A DNA stretch of 64,000 nucleotides from Prevotella sp. khp7 (GTDB lineage Bacteria; Bacteroidota; Bacteroidia; Bacteroidales; Bacteroidaceae). Below the pieces are notes generated by a model. That model was not told the DNA's origin and ran no database searches. It worked only from the letters and a program-made list of their open reading frames with translations. Positions 38,323 through 48,159 of the stretch are shown here, in pieces (the first letter of the stretch is position 1; every line of letters starts with the position of its first letter). The stretch is taken from positions 558,001 through 622,000 of the forward strand of contig NZ_FOIV01000002.1 of assembly GCF_900109055.1 (NCBI RefSeq), written 5' to 3'. The position numbers and the translations under genes are program-made.

Positions 38323-40084
38323 ATGTGGCGTGGCCATGATTCGCCTGCTCAAGCCGCTGAGCTATTATGAGCAGAAGTATGGCACGTGGCGATACGGGCT
38401 GAACAAGCTCTACCTGATGATGGAGAAACAGCACAACCGAGGCCAGGAAGGCGCTGGTGTCGGTTGTGTAAACCTCAACGCTCCTGCCGGCGAGGAATAT
38501 ATGTTCCGCGAGAAGGCGGAAGGCAAGGATGCCATTACCGAGATATTCAAACGGATATCCCATCCGTTAGCCGATGGCAGTTCGCCGCAAACCGGAGAGC
38601 AACCGGCGTTTGCAGGTCAACTCTATATGGGGCATCTGCGCTACTCCACAACGGGTAAGAGCGGATTGCAATATGTGCATCCATTCCTGCGTAGAAATAA
38701 CTGGCGAGCAAAAAACCTCTGTCTGTGTGGTAATTTCAATATGACCAACATTGACGAGGTTTTTTCTTTTCTGACAGCTCAGGGACAGTCGCCCCGCATA
38801 TATGGCGACTCGTACATCACGCTGGAACTGATGGGCCATCGCCTGGATCGTGAGGTGGAGCGCCTGTTTCAGGAAGCTCAGGAGCAAGGTTTACAGGGCA
38901 CAGATATCACCGACTATATAGACAACCATGTGGAGATGGGCAACGTGCTGAAGACCACGATGAAGCATTTCGATGGCGGCTACGTGATGTGTGGACTCAC
39001 AGGCAGCGGCGAGATGTTTGCAGTGCGCGATCCTTGGGGCATACGTCCTGCGTTCTGGTATCAGGACGACGAAGTGGTGGTGCTGGCATCAGAGCGCCCC
39101 GTCATTCAGACCACCTTCGACCTTCAGGCCGAGGATATCAAAGAGCTGAAGCCAGGGCAGTCGCTCATCGTGCGTAAGAGTGGCGAGATAGTCCAGCAGC
39201 AGATCATGCCTGCCAGGCAGTTGAGCGCCTGCAGCTTTGAGCGCATCTACTTCAGTCGCGGTTCCGATCGTGACATCTACTTGGAACGTAAGCGTTTGGG
39301 TGAGCAACTTACGCCTGCCATCATGCAGGCCATCGACAGCGATGTGGCACATACAGTGTTCTCATATATCCCCAACACCGCCGAAGTGGCCTTCCACGGC
39401 ATGACCGACGGCGTGAGAAGGCTGAATCAGGAAGTGCGCATCGAGAAGGTGGTGTGGAAAGACATCAAACTGCGCACTTTCATCACAGAAGGCAATGAGC
39501 GTAACGACCTTGCTGCCCATGTTTACGACATCACTTATGGCTCGCTAGTACCCTATGAGGACAATCTGGTCATCATCGATGACTCGATAGTGCGTGGCAC
39601 AACGCTGCGAGAGAGCATCTTCAAGATCCTCGACCGTCTGCATCCCAAGAAAATCGTCATGGTGTCGAGCTCGCCGCAGATACGTTATCCAGACTACTAT
39701 GGCATTGATATGTCGCGTTTGGAAGAACTCTGTGCTTTCCGTGCCGCCATTGCGCTGATAAAAGACCGGGGCTTGGAACAAGTGATAGCCGAGACGTATA
39801 GGGCCTGTAAGACTGAGCCCACGACAAAGAACCATGTGCGGGCCATCTATGCCCCGTTTACCGTTGAAGAGATTAACCGCAAGATTGTTGAAATGCTGCG
39901 CCCCGATGGCATGCAAGCTCCTATCGAGCTGGTTTATCAGAGCATCGAGGGGCTGCACGAGGCTTGTCCGAACCATCCTGGCGACTGGTATTTCACGGGT
40001 CATTATCCCACCAATGGTGGTATCCGCCTCTGTAACGGGGCTTTTGTGAATTATGTTGAGAATGTATTGAATTTACAATTGTAA
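38303..40084 (+). CDS. Amidophosphoribosyltransferase-like protein
   Basis: 593 residues, longer than classic PurF (about 470-505). The N-terminal nucleophile is Cys8 in KHECGVAMIRL, implying removal of a short propeptide, as in PurF of the Bacillus type. The phosphoribosyl binding site is VIIDDSIVRGTT near residue 425, and the amidotransferase part has GHLRYSTTGKSG. No 4Fe-4S cysteine pattern is evident at the C-terminus. PurF's job is to make phosphoribosylamine; this long Bacteroidota form in an operon with carA and asnB could be the housekeeping enzyme or a variant. Overlaps pyrG. Confidence 0.85.
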   Translation: MEQLKHECGVAMIRLLKPLSYYEQKYGTWRYGLNKLYLMMEKQHNRGQEGAGVGCVNLNAPAGEEYMFREKAEGKDAITEIFKRISHPLADGSSPQTGEQPAFAGQLYMGHLRYSTTGKSGLQYVHPFLRRNNWRAKNLCLCGNFNMTNIDEVFSFLTAQGQSPRIYGDSYITLELMGHRLDREVERLFQEAQEQGLQGTDITDYIDNHVEMGNVLKTTMKHFDGGYVMCGLTGSGEMFAVRDPWGIRPAFWYQDDEVVVLASERPVIQTTFDLQAEDIKELKPGQSLIVRKSGEIVQQQIMPARQLSACSFERIYFSRGSDRDIYLERKRLGEQLTPAIMQAIDSDVAHTVFSYIPNTAEVAFHGMTDGVRRLNQEVRIEKVVWKDIKLRTFITEGNERNDLAAHVYDITYGSLVPYEDNLVIIDDSIVRGTTLRESIFKILDRLHPKKIVMVSSSPQIRYPDYYGIDMSRLEELCAFRAAIALIKDRGLEQVIAETYRACKTEPTTKNHVRAIYAPFTVEEINRKIVEMLRPDGMQAPIELVYQSIEGLHEACPNHPGDWYFTGHYPTNGGIRLCNGAFVNYVENVLNLQL

Positions 40085-40092
40085 TAGTATAT

Positions 40093-41178
40093 ATGAGAGA
40101 AGCAAAACTGATACTTGACGATGGCAGTCAATTCTGCGGCTGGTCGTTTGGCTATGAAGCCGGAACGACTGGCGAGGTGGTGTTTAATACAGCCATGACG
40201 GGCTATCCTGAGAGTTTGACAGATCCCAGCTATGCTGGACAGATACTGGTGACGACCTATCCGCTGATAGGCAACTACGGCGTACCTGATACGGGTATGG
40301 AAGAAAACGGTCTTCCACTTTTTATGGAGAGCGACCGCATTCATGCCAAAGCGCTGGTGGTGGCTGACTATAGCAAGACTTATTCACACTGGAATGCAAA
40401 GGAGTCGCTTGATGCCTGGCTGAAACGCGAAGGTGTGCCTGCCATCACTGGCATTGATACCCGAAGACTTACTAAGTTGCTGAGAGAGCATGGTGTAATG
40501 ATGGGAAAGATTGTGTTGGAAGACTCAGAGAGTGTGCTGCCATCAGAGGACTATGGTTCCGTGAACTGGGTTGAGAAGGTAAGCTGCACGGAAGTGATTA
40601 CCTATCAGCCAGAAGGTGAAAGGAAACATCGCGTGGTGCTGGTAGATTGCGGCGTGAAGGCAAATATCATACGCTGTCTTATCAAGCGCGGCATCGAGGT
40701 GGTGCGTGTGCCTTGGGACTATGATTTCAATAAATTGGATTTCGATGGCCTTTTCCTGGCTAACGGCCCTGGCGATCCTGAGCGTTGCGAGAAGACGGTG
40801 GCCAATATCCGTACCTTCCTGAACAGCAAAGAGGTGCGGCCGTGTATGGGTATTTGTCTTGGCAACCAACTTCTGGCAAAAGCAGCTGGCGCGAAGACCT
40901 ACAAACTGAAATACGGTCACCGTTCACATAACCAGCCTGTGCAAAAGGTTGGTACTACACAGTGCTTCATAACCTCGCAGAACCATGGCTATGCAGTTGA
41001 TGATTCCACACTGCCCGGAGATTGGAAGCCTTTGTTCGTGAATATGAACGACGGTTCTAACGAAGGCATCTGCCACAAGTCAAATCCATGGATGTCTGCG
41101 CAGTTCCATCCTGAAGCCTGCTCGGGGCCTGTAGATACAGAGTTTTTGTTTGATGAATTTGTAAAAATGCTAGGATGA
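40093..41178 (+). CDS. carA: Carbamoyl phosphate synthase, small (glutaminase) subunit
   Basis: 361 residues, normal length. The CarA-specific N-terminal domain starts [17 protein letters not shown] and has [19 protein letters not shown]. The class I amidotransferase has its nucleophile in [11 protein letters not shown] and the His-Glu pair in [11 protein letters not shown]. It supplies ammonia to the large subunit. Overlaps carB by 4 bp, so the two are coupled, even though the carB product here is only half-size. Confidence 0.96.
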   Translation: MREAKLILDDGSQFCGWSFGYEAGTTGEVVFNTAMTGYPESLTDPSYAGQILVTTYPLIGNYGVPDTGMEENGLPLFMESDRIHAKALVVADYSKTYSHWNAKESLDAWLKREGVPAITGIDTRRLTKLLREHGVMMGKIVLEDSESVLPSEDYGSVNWVEKVSCTEVITYQPEGERKHRVVLVDCGVKANIIRCLIKRGIEVVRVPWDYDFNKLDFDGLFLANGPGDPERCEKTVANIRTFLNSKEVRPCMGICLGNQLLAKAAGAKTYKLKYGHRSHNQPVQKVGTTQCFITSQNHGYAVDDSTLPGDWKPLFVNMNDGSNEGICHKSNPWMSAQFHPEACSGPVDTEFLFDEFVKMLG

Positions 41179-42875
41179 TGGAGAAAAAAGAAATAAAGAA
41201 GGTTTTGCTGCTTGGTAGCGGCGCTTTGAAGATAGGTCAGGCGGGTGAGTTTGACTACAGTGGTGCTCAGGCACTGAAGGCTCTGAAGGAAGAAGGCATA
41301 CACTCAGTGCTCATCAACCCTAACATTGCCACCGTACAGACTTCTGAAGGCGTGGCCGACACGGTTTACTTCCAGCCCGTGAAGCCCGATTTCGTGGAGC
41401 GTGTCATAGAAAAGGAACGGCCTGATGGCATTTTACTCTCGTTTGGTGGACAGACGGCACTCAATTGCGGCGTAGAACTCTATCAGCGTGGCGTGCTGGA
41501 GAAGTATGGTGTAGAGGTGCTGGGTACTCCCGTACAAGCCATCATCGACACCGAAGACCGTGACTTGTTTGTGAAGCGCCTTGATGAGATTGGCGTGAAA
41601 ACCATAAAGAGTGAGGCTTGCAACACCGTTGAGGAAGTGCAGCGGGCGGCTCATGAGTTAGGATTCCCCGTTATTCTCCGTGCGGCTTATGCTCTTGGCG
41701 GTCTTGGCTCTGGTTTCTGCGATAATGAAGAAGAACTCCTGTCCCAGGCTGAAGAAGCTTTCTCTTTTTCACCGCAGGTCTTGGTTGAAAAGTCGTTGAA
41801 AGGTTGGAAGGAGATTGAATACGAGGTGGTGCGCGACCAATACGATAACTGTATCACCGTCTGCAACATGGAGAACTTCGATCCGCTGGGCATCCATACT
41901 GGTGAGAGTATCGTGGTGGCTCCCTCGCAGACTCTTTCGAACGCAGAGTATCATAAACTTCGTGCCCTCGCCATCAAGATTATCCGCCACATCGGCATTG
42001 TTGGCGAGTGTAATGTGCAATATGCACTTGACCCGCAATCGGAGGATTATCGCGTGATTGAGGTCAATGCCCGTCTCTCCCGTTCATCTGCACTGGCTTC
42101 GAAGGCTACGGGCTATCCATTGGCATTCGTAGCTGCAAAACTGGGACTCGGTTATGGACTCTTTGAACTGAAAAACTCGGTTACGAAGACCACAAGTGCT
42201 TTCTTTGAGCCCGCCCTCGACTATGTGGTAGTGAAAATTCCACGCTGGGACCTTACTAAGTTCCATGGTGTGAAGCGCCAGCTGGGCTCGTCGATGAAGA
42301 GCGTGGGCGAGGTGATGGCTGTTGGCCGTACTTTTGAAGAGGCACTGCAAAAAGGCTTGCGTATGATTGGGCAGGGTATGCATGGCTTCATAGAGAATCA
42401 CGAAATAAAAATCGCAGATATCGACAAGTCGCTCCACGAACCTACGGATATGCGTATCTTCGTGGTCTCAAAGGCTTTACAGATAGGATATACCGTTGAG
42501 CAGATTCATCAGCTCACAAAGATTGACCGTTGGTTCCTGCAAAAGCTACAGCATCTTGTTGACATCGATCAGCAGCTGAAGCAATTTGCCCAGTTCTCCG
42601 AGATGGCTGAGTTCATGGAGAATACAGAGTTGCTGGAGTATCTTGAGACACCAGAGTTCGTGAACCTGCTGCGTGAGGCCAAGGTTTATGGATTCTCTGA
42701 TTTCCAGATAGCGCGTGCGTTAGGCTTCGAGTCACGTATGAGTATGGAGGATGCGGGATTGACGGTGCGCGCATGGCGCAAGAATCTGGGTGTCGTACCT
42801 ACCGTCAGTCAGATAGATACGCTGGCCGCTGAGTATCCAGCCCAGACTAATTACCTTTATTTGTCGTACCTTTAA
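41175..42875 (+). CDS. carB: Carbamoyl phosphate synthase large subunit, N-terminal half only
   Basis: 566 residues, while CarB is normally about 1070. Present are the first ATP-grasp unit ([58 protein letters not shown]) and the oligomerisation domain ([13 protein letters not shown] to FQIARALGF). The protein stops right after [18 protein letters not shown], where the second, carbamate-phosphorylating half would begin. Only 12 bp separate the stop from asnB, so the second half is absent rather than frameshifted. It may be encoded elsewhere, or the half enzyme may work as a dimer. Confidence 0.9.
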   Translation: MMEKKEIKKVLLLGSGALKIGQAGEFDYSGAQALKALKEEGIHSVLINPNIATVQTSEGVADTVYFQPVKPDFVERVIEKERPDGILLSFGGQTALNCGVELYQRGVLEKYGVEVLGTPVQAIIDTEDRDLFVKRLDEIGVKTIKSEACNTVEEVQRAAHELGFPVILRAAYALGGLGSGFCDNEEELLSQAEEAFSFSPQVLVEKSLKGWKEIEYEVVRDQYDNCITVCNMENFDPLGIHTGESIVVAPSQTLSNAEYHKLRALAIKIIRHIGIVGECNVQYALDPQSEDYRVIEVNARLSRSSALASKATGYPLAFVAAKLGLGYGLFELKNSVTKTTSAFFEPALDYVVVKIPRWDLTKFHGVKRQLGSSMKSVGEVMAVGRTFEEALQKGLRMIGQGMHGFIENHEIKIADIDKSLHEPTDMRIFVVSKALQIGYTVEQIHQLTKIDRWFLQKLQHLVDIDQQLKQFAQFSEMAEFMENTELLEYLETPEFVNLLREAKVYGFSDFQIARALGFESRMSMEDAGLTVRAWRKNLGVVPTVSQIDTLAAEYPAQTNYLYLSYL

Positions 42876-42887
42876 AATAGAAAGATT

Positions 42888-44552
42888 ATGTGTGGAATCG
42901 TAGCTATATTAGATGTAAAAGAGCAAACACATGAGTTGCGTGAAAAGGCACTGAAGATGAGTCAGAAAATCCGCCATCGTGGTCCTGACTGGAGTGGAAT
43001 ATATTGTGGCGGCAGTGCTGTCCTCGCTCACGAGCGACTGAGCATTGTTGATCCCGAGAGTGGTGGACAGCCTTTGTTCTCGCCTGATAAGAAGCAAGTG
43101 CTGGCTGTGAATGGTGAGATTTATAATCATCAGGAGATCCGCCGCCGCTTTGCTGGTCAGTATGAGTTTCAGACGGGTTCTGACTGTGAAGTGATTCTTG
43201 CACTTTATCGTGAGAAGGGAGTGAACTTCCTTGAAGATCTGAGCGGAATTTTTGCTTTTGTGCTTTACGACGAGGAGCGTAATGAGTTCCTCATTGCTCG
43301 CGACCCTATTGGTGTGATTCCTCTTTATATCGGCTACGATGCTGATGGTACGGTTTATGTTGCTTCAGAGTTGAAGGCCCTCGAAGGTCAGTGTGAGCGC
43401 TATGAACCTTTCCTGCCAGGACATTTCTATTGGAGCAAGGAGCCTGGCATGAAACGTTACTATCAGCGCGATTGGTTTGAATATGATGCTGTTAAGGATA
43501 GTCCTGCCTCTGTGGCTGCCATCCACGACGCGCTCGAAGACGCGGTAAAGCGCCAGTTGATGTCCGATGTTCCTTACGGCGTACTGCTCTCGGGCGGACT
43601 CGATTCTTCTGTCATCTCTGCCATTGCCGAGAAATACTCGGAGATGCGTATTGAGGACGACTCGAAGACAAAAGCCTATTGGCCCCGACTGCACTCGTTT
43701 GCCGTGGGTTTGAAAGGAGCTCCGGACTTGGCTAAGGCTAAGTTGGTGGCTGACTATATCGGTACCGTTCACCACGAAATAAACTATACTATCCAAGAGG
43801 GGCTTGATGCTATCCGCGATGTAATTTATTATATAGAGACCTACGATGTCACCACCGTGCGCGCCTCTACACCGATGTATTTGCTGGCTCGTGTCATCAA
43901 ATCAATGGGTATCAAGATGGTGCTCTCTGGCGAGGGCGCAGATGAAATCTTCGGCGGCTATCTCTACTTCCACAAAGCACCAGATGCCAAGGCTTTCCAT
44001 GAAGAGACCGTACGTAAATTAGGCAAGCTCTATATGTACGACTGTCTGCGTGCCAATAAGAGTCTTAGCGCTTGGGGCGTTGAAGGTCGCGTGCCTTTCC
44101 TTGATAAGGAATTCCTAGATGTGGCTATGCGTACTAACCCAGAAGCTAAAATGTGTCCTGGCAACACGATGGAGAAGAAAATCGTTCGTGAAGCCTTTGC
44201 TGATATGCTACCTGAGGAAGTGGCTTGGCGCCAGAAGGAGCAGTTCAGCGATGGTGTAGGCTATTCGTGGATAGACACGCTTAAGGCCATAACGACAGCG
44301 GCTGTTTCCGATGAACAGATGGCGCATGCTGCAGAGCGTTTCCCCATCAACCCGCCAAAGAACAAGGAGGAGTATTACTATCGTAGCATCTTTGCCGAAC
44401 ACTTCCCCAGCGATTCTGCTGCCCGCAGTGTGCCCAGTGAGGCTTCGGTAGCATGCTCAACGGCTATTGCCCTCGAGTGGGATGCCGCCTTCAAAGGCAT
44501 GAATGATCCCAGTGGTAGGGCCGTTAAAGGCGTGCATGAGCAGGCCTACTAG
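42888..44552 (+). CDS. asnB: Asparagine synthase (glutamine-hydrolysing)
   Basis: 554 residues, as in AsnB of enteric bacteria. Cys2 (MCGIVAILD) is the class II amidotransferase nucleophile. The synthetase domain carries the ATP pyrophosphatase loop LLSGGLDSSVISAIA and VLSGEGADEIFGGYLYF. Makes asparagine from aspartate, glutamine and ATP. Last of the pyrG-purF-like-carA-carB-asnB run. Followed by an orphan LuxR-type regulator with its own promoter. Confidence 0.97.
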   Translation: MCGIVAILDVKEQTHELREKALKMSQKIRHRGPDWSGIYCGGSAVLAHERLSIVDPESGGQPLFSPDKKQVLAVNGEIYNHQEIRRRFAGQYEFQTGSDCEVILALYREKGVNFLEDLSGIFAFVLYDEERNEFLIARDPIGVIPLYIGYDADGTVYVASELKALEGQCERYEPFLPGHFYWSKEPGMKRYYQRDWFEYDAVKDSPASVAAIHDALEDAVKRQLMSDVPYGVLLSGGLDSSVISAIAEKYSEMRIEDDSKTKAYWPRLHSFAVGLKGAPDLAKAKLVADYIGTVHHEINYTIQEGLDAIRDVIYYIETYDVTTVRASTPMYLLARVIKSMGIKMVLSGEGADEIFGGYLYFHKAPDAKAFHEETVRKLGKLYMYDCLRANKSLSAWGVEGRVPFLDKEFLDVAMRTNPEAKMCPGNTMEKKIVREAFADMLPEEVAWRQKEQFSDGVGYSWIDTLKAITTAAVSDEQMAHAAERFPINPPKNKEEYYYRSIFAEHFPSDSAARSVPSEASVACSTAIALEWDAAFKGMNDPSGRAVKGVHEQAY

Positions 44553-44584
44553 AATATTATTCTTTGATACACCTTACTAAATCG

Positions 44585-44642
44585 GGAAATCAGAAAAATC
44601 ATAAGGCAAATCCTTTTTTGTTGCTAATTTTTTCTGATTTCC
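44585..44642. repeat. Inverted repeat between asnB and the LuxR-type gene
   Basis: GGAAATCAGAAAAAT (44585-44599) pairs with its complement at 44627-44642 (one extra T), across a 27-base loop. It ends 8 bp before the -33 element of the next gene. AT-rich with no trailing U-run, so an operator for the regulator gene is as likely as a terminator for asnB. Confidence 0.5.
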
Positions 44643-44650
44643 TTCTTTAT

Positions 44651-44682
44651 TTTGGCGCATTGTTCTGAAATTCGTATCTTTG
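44651..44682 (+). promoter_or_regulatory. Promoter of the LuxR-type regulator
   Basis: TTTG (44651-44654), a 20-bp spacer, TATCTTTG (44675-44682), followed by CACCC. This places transcription start after 44685 and decides that translation begins at 44719, not at the in-frame TTG inside the -7 element. Confidence 0.85.
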
Positions 44683-44718
44683 CACCCACAAAATGGTTAT
44701 GGTTCAATTATAACGGAA

Positions 44719-45363
44719 ATGAGACAATATATATTGGCAGATAATCAGGACTTGACGCGTTTCGCACTGGAAAGTCTGATCAGGCAGGATGAAGATAACG
44801 TGTTGCACAGGGCTGTCGACAAGGCTGGATTGGTGCAGCTGTTGAAAGAGCACGAGAATGCTGTTGTGTTGCTCGACTACACGTTGTTCGACTTTGCCGA
44901 TGTAGAACAGCTGCTGATTGTGGGTGAGCGTTTTGCACTGTCGCAGTGGATACTTATCAGTGATGAGTTAACACCAGCTTTCATACGTCGTGTGGTCTAT
45001 TCATCCCATCAGTTCAGTATCGTGTTTAAGGACGGTCCGCTAAGAGATGTGCGCGAGGCGTTGCAAGCCGTCGTGCAGCATAACAGGTTCATCAGTCAGC
45101 GAGCGCTTGAGGTCATCATCAACCATCAGCAGGAAGAGGATGAACGCCCTAGTGTGCTGACCTCGACGGAGATAGAGATTGTGAAAGCCATCGCACAGGG
45201 TAAGTCAACGAAGGAAATTGCCAACGAGCGCTTCTCGAGTATTCATACCATCACCACTCACCGTAAGAACATTTTCCGTAAGCTAGGTGTCAACACAGCC
45301 CATGAAGTTATTAAGTATGCTTTAAGAGCAGGACTTGTCGACTCTTCAGAATTCTATATTTAA
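44719..45363 (+). CDS. Orphan LuxR/NarL-type response regulator
   Basis: 214 residues from ATG at 44719. The N-terminal receiver is shortened and drifted but keeps likely key residues: the acidic pocket in ILADNQD (one Asp replaced by Asn), the phospho-acceptor in VVLLDYTLF, Ser in ILISDEL and Lys in IVFKDGP. The C-terminal LuxR helix-turn-helix is clear (LTSTEIEIVKAIAQGKSTKE, HRKNIFRKLGVNTAHEVI). No histidine kinase is nearby. Its place right after asnB makes it a candidate nitrogen regulator, but that is position only. Confidence 0.85.
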   Translation: MRQYILADNQDLTRFALESLIRQDEDNVLHRAVDKAGLVQLLKEHENAVVLLDYTLFDFADVEQLLIVGERFALSQWILISDELTPAFIRRVVYSSHQFSIVFKDGPLRDVREALQAVVQHNRFISQRALEVIINHQQEEDERPSVLTSTEIEIVKAIAQGKSTKEIANERFSSIHTITTHRKNIFRKLGVNTAHEVIKYALRAGLVDSSEFYI

Positions 45364-45366
45364 ACA

Positions 45367-45399
45367 AAGATAAGAGTGAAAATGCTTCACTCTTATCTT
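45367..45399. terminator. Bidirectional terminator
   Basis: A perfect 14-bp stem (AAGATAAGAGTGAA / TTCACTCTTATCTT) with a 5-base loop, between the convergent LuxR-type and metY genes. It overlaps the last bases of metY. Confidence 0.85.
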
Positions 45400-46625
45400 A
45401 AACTCTGCTTAATATCCTCTAACAAGTCTTCTCCGTTTTCAAGACCGATACTCAGACGAACGGTGGTGTCAGGTACAGACATCTCTGCACATTGTTCGGC
45501 AGAGAACAGTCCAAAAATTGTTGAGGCGGGATGGATGGCTAGTGATTTACGATCAAAGAGGTTTGTAGCACGACGGATAATCTGTAGCTTATCGATAAAT
45601 GCAAAGGCTGCTTCTTTCGAAGCGAGGTCGATGGTGAAAACAGCACCTGGCAGCGGGCCGAATTGTTGACGTGACAGTTCATAGAAAGAATTATCCTCCA
45701 AGCCTGTGTAGTTCACTCGTTTAATTTCTGGCAACTCTTGACACTGACGGGCAAGCCACAACGTTGTATCTGACTGACGACGGAAACGAATGTCAAGTGT
45801 ATCAAGGCCGAGTGTCTCCATATAAGCCACTTGTGGCGTCATCAGTGCTCCGAGGTTTGTTACAAGTTCCGTTTTTACACGAGCCGTAAAGGCCATCTTC
45901 TTGCCAACACGCTTGGTACGCGCTTGTAGGGTAGGAGATGGTGACAGGCTCCAGTCAAACTGCCCGTAATCAATGAGAAGACCACCAAGTCCTGTGCCGC
46001 CACCAGAAATATACTTTGTGCTCGACACCACCTCGATATCCACTCCGAAGTCAACAGCATGGAAGACAGAGAAAGGCACGATTGTCGTATCGGCAATTAG
46101 CGGTACTCCCGCTTTGTGAGCAATATTAGATAGTTTACGGATATCAGCCACGAACAACTGTGGATTAGTGATAATCTCAAAGAATAAAGCACAAGTGTTC
46201 TCATCAATCAGTGTTTCCACCTCTTCTGGCTTTGTAAAATCGGCAAAACGTGCTTCAACCCCAAAACCACCTAATGTGTCGCGAATCAGTGAGGCACTAT
46301 TGCCAAACAAGTGCTTCGATGCTACGATGTTCAGTCCTGCTGCACTCACTGCCGTCAATGCATAGTGAATAGCTGCCATTCCAGTGTTAAGCGCCGTCAC
46401 GCTTGTACCGCCTGTTAACTGTCGCACACGTTCTTCCAGATAGGTGGTTGTGGGGTTGGCAATGCGTGCATACGACGGTGCCATGGAGCGACCGCAAAAT
46501 GCGTCGCCCATGGCCTTGGCTGACTCAAACTCAAACGCCGCCGTATAGTAGACAGGCATTGATAATGCTCCATATGCATCAGGCTTCTGATACTTGGTAG
46601 TAAGAATCTTTGTTTCGTATTGCAT
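45393..46625 (-). CDS. metY: O-acetylhomoserine sulfhydrylase-like PLP enzyme
   Basis: 410 residues of the Cys/Met-metabolism PLP family. The PLP lysine is Lys204 in SSTKYISGGGTGLGG. Other signs are PVYYTAAFEFESA, SYARIANPTTTYLEERV, ALNTGMAAIHYAL and IADTTIVPFSVF. It would replace the acetyl group of O-acetylhomoserine by sulfur to give homocysteine. It begins 2 bp after the desulfurase stop, as the last of five sulfur genes. With the ThiS-like carrier set divergent to it, the sulfur donor may be a protein thiocarboxylate instead of free sulfide, as described for the Wolinella MetY-HcyS system. Confidence 0.85.
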   Translation of the reverse strand: MQYETKILTTKYQKPDAYGALSMPVYYTAAFEFESAKAMGDAFCGRSMAPSYARIANPTTTYLEERVRQLTGGTSVTALNTGMAAIHYALTAVSAAGLNIVASKHLFGNSASLIRDTLGGFGVEARFADFTKPEEVETLIDENTCALFFEIITNPQLFVADIRKLSNIAHKAGVPLIADTTIVPFSVFHAVDFGVDIEVVSSTKYISGGGTGLGGLLIDYGQFDWSLSPSPTLQARTKRVGKKMAFTARVKTELVTNLGALMTPQVAYMETLGLDTLDIRFRRQSDTTLWLARQCQELPEIKRVNYTGLEDNSFYELSRQQFGPLPGAVFTIDLASKEAAFAFIDKLQIIRRATNLFDRKSLAIHPASTIFGLFSAEQCAEMSVPDTTVRLSIGLENGEDLLEDIKQSLR

Positions 46626-46626
46626 G

Positions 46627-48159
46627 TCAAATCTTTCCTATAATCTTTCGTACTGCCACAACAAGTTTGTCAACGTCTTCGCGGGTATTATATAGTGCGA
46701 AGGTTGGACGGACACTCATCTCGTAGCCGAGGGCACGAAGGGCTGGCTGAGCGCAGTGGTGGCCTGCTCGAACGGCGATACCCTCCTTGTCAAGTAATGT
46801 GCCGACTTCTGGTACGGGCATGCCGTCAAGCACGAAGCTAACTACTGATACGCGATTTTTCGGATTACCGATGAGCGTTAGACCTGATATTTGTCCGAGT
46901 TGCTCACGAGCATACTGCGTCAGCTGATGTTCATGATGCTCAATATTACGCATGCCGATATGACTCACGTAGTCGAGTGCAGCACCGAGTCCGATGGCAT
47001 CAGCAACGTTAGGGGTACCAGCTTCAAAACGTGCGGGCGGTACATTGTATTCTGTGCGCTCAATGGTGACATCCTTGATCATATTGCCACCACCCTGCCA
47101 GGGTTGCATCTTATCTAACAAATCCTTACGTCCATATACCACACCGATACCATTGGGCCCATAGATTTTATGACCGCTGAACACGAAAAAGTCTGCGCCC
47201 AGTTGTTGCACATCCACGGGGGTGTGAGCAATTGACTGTGCACCATCAATCAATACAGGGATTTGATGTGAATGGGCTATCTCGATGATGCGTTTAACAT
47301 CATTGATGGTACCAAATGTGTTGTTCACGTGTCCCACGGAGACGAACCGCGTGCGGGGAGAAATGAGGCGCTCAAGTTCTGATAGGATCAAGTCGCCATT
47401 TTGATCAATTGGGATGGCTCGTAATGTGGCTCCGCGCTCTTGACAGACGCGCTGCCAGGGCACGATGTTCGCATGGTGGTCCAACTCAGAGACAATCACC
47501 TCGTCACCAGGAGTAAGGAACTGTCGTCCGTAGGTCTGTGCAACTAGGTTGATTCCCTCAGTAGTGCCGCGAACGAAGATGATTTCCTCGCTTGTGGCGG
47601 CATTGATAAAATGCTGTACTTTCTCACGTGCTTCCTCATAGGCGTCCGTAGCCCGAGCAGCCAGCGTGTGTGCGCCTCTGTGTATGTTAGAGTTGTATGT
47701 ACGATAGTAGTCTGAGATTTTATCAATCACCTGATTCGGCTTCTGCGTTGTTGCACCGTTGTCTAACCATACGAGGTCATGCCCGTTTACCTTCTGTTGA
47801 AGTACCGGGAAGTCACGCTTAATCTGCTCAGAGTTCAGTATGTCAGCCTCCTCGTAATGCAGGTCTCTCAGTTTCTGTGTCTCTGGGATGCCAATGCCGA
47901 AACCATCCTCGTGAGGAATGGCCTTTGTCTCAGCATCTGTATCGCCGATGTAAGGCAATTCCCCATAGCCGCTACTACCCGCCAATAGTTGCTTGAACCC
48001 TGCTTCGAGTTCCGTCAGATTGAGACTTTCGTCAGGCAACACGGCCTGACGCTCAGCCTGCAATTCCTCGGGGCAGTATTTCTGCGCAAGTTCTTTTAGC
48101 AGAGCTAGTGAGCCACCATCCTGTGCAGGAAAACTATTGATTTCTGATATGTTTAGCAT
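46627..48159 (-). CDS. sufS: Cysteine desulfurase with long N-terminal extension (encapsulin cargo candidate)
   Basis: 510 residues. Residues 108-510 are a SufS-type desulfurase: FPVLQQKVNGHDLVWLDNGA, the PLP lysine Lys331 in FSGHKIYGPNGIGV and the persulfide Cys469 in RAGHHCAQPAL. The first 105 residues are extra, low in complexity and acidic (LPDESLNLTELEAGFKQLL, AETKAIPHEDG). Such extensions act as shell-docking segments in desulfurases packed in family 2 encapsulins. Its ATG overlaps the stop of the shell gene (TAATG at 48161-48157). It takes sulfur from cysteine, releasing alanine; the protein-bound sulfur likely goes to the carriers encoded nearby. Confidence 0.92.
   Translation of the reverse strand: MLNISEINSFPAQDGGSLALLKELAQKYCPEELQAERQAVLPDESLNLTELEAGFKQLLAGSSGYGELPYIGDTDAETKAIPHEDGFGIGIPETQKLRDLHYEEADILNSEQIKRDFPVLQQKVNGHDLVWLDNGATTQKPNQVIDKISDYYRTYNSNIHRGAHTLAARATDAYEEAREKVQHFINAATSEEIIFVRGTTEGINLVAQTYGRQFLTPGDEVIVSELDHHANIVPWQRVCQERGATLRAIPIDQNGDLILSELERLISPRTRFVSVGHVNNTFGTINDVKRIIEIAHSHQIPVLIDGAQSIAHTPVDVQQLGADFFVFSGHKIYGPNGIGVVYGRKDLLDKMQPWQGGGNMIKDVTIERTEYNVPPARFEAGTPNVADAIGLGAALDYVSHIGMRNIEHHEHQLTQYAREQLGQISGLTLIGNPKNRVSVVSFVLDGMPVPEVGTLLDKEGIAVRAGHHCAQPALRALGYEMSVRPTFALYNTREDVDKLVVAVRKIIGKI

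Noticed and set aside
44680..44718. TTG start 39 bp upstream for the LuxR-type gene
   Set aside because: It lies inside the -7 promoter element, so it would not be in the mRNA.
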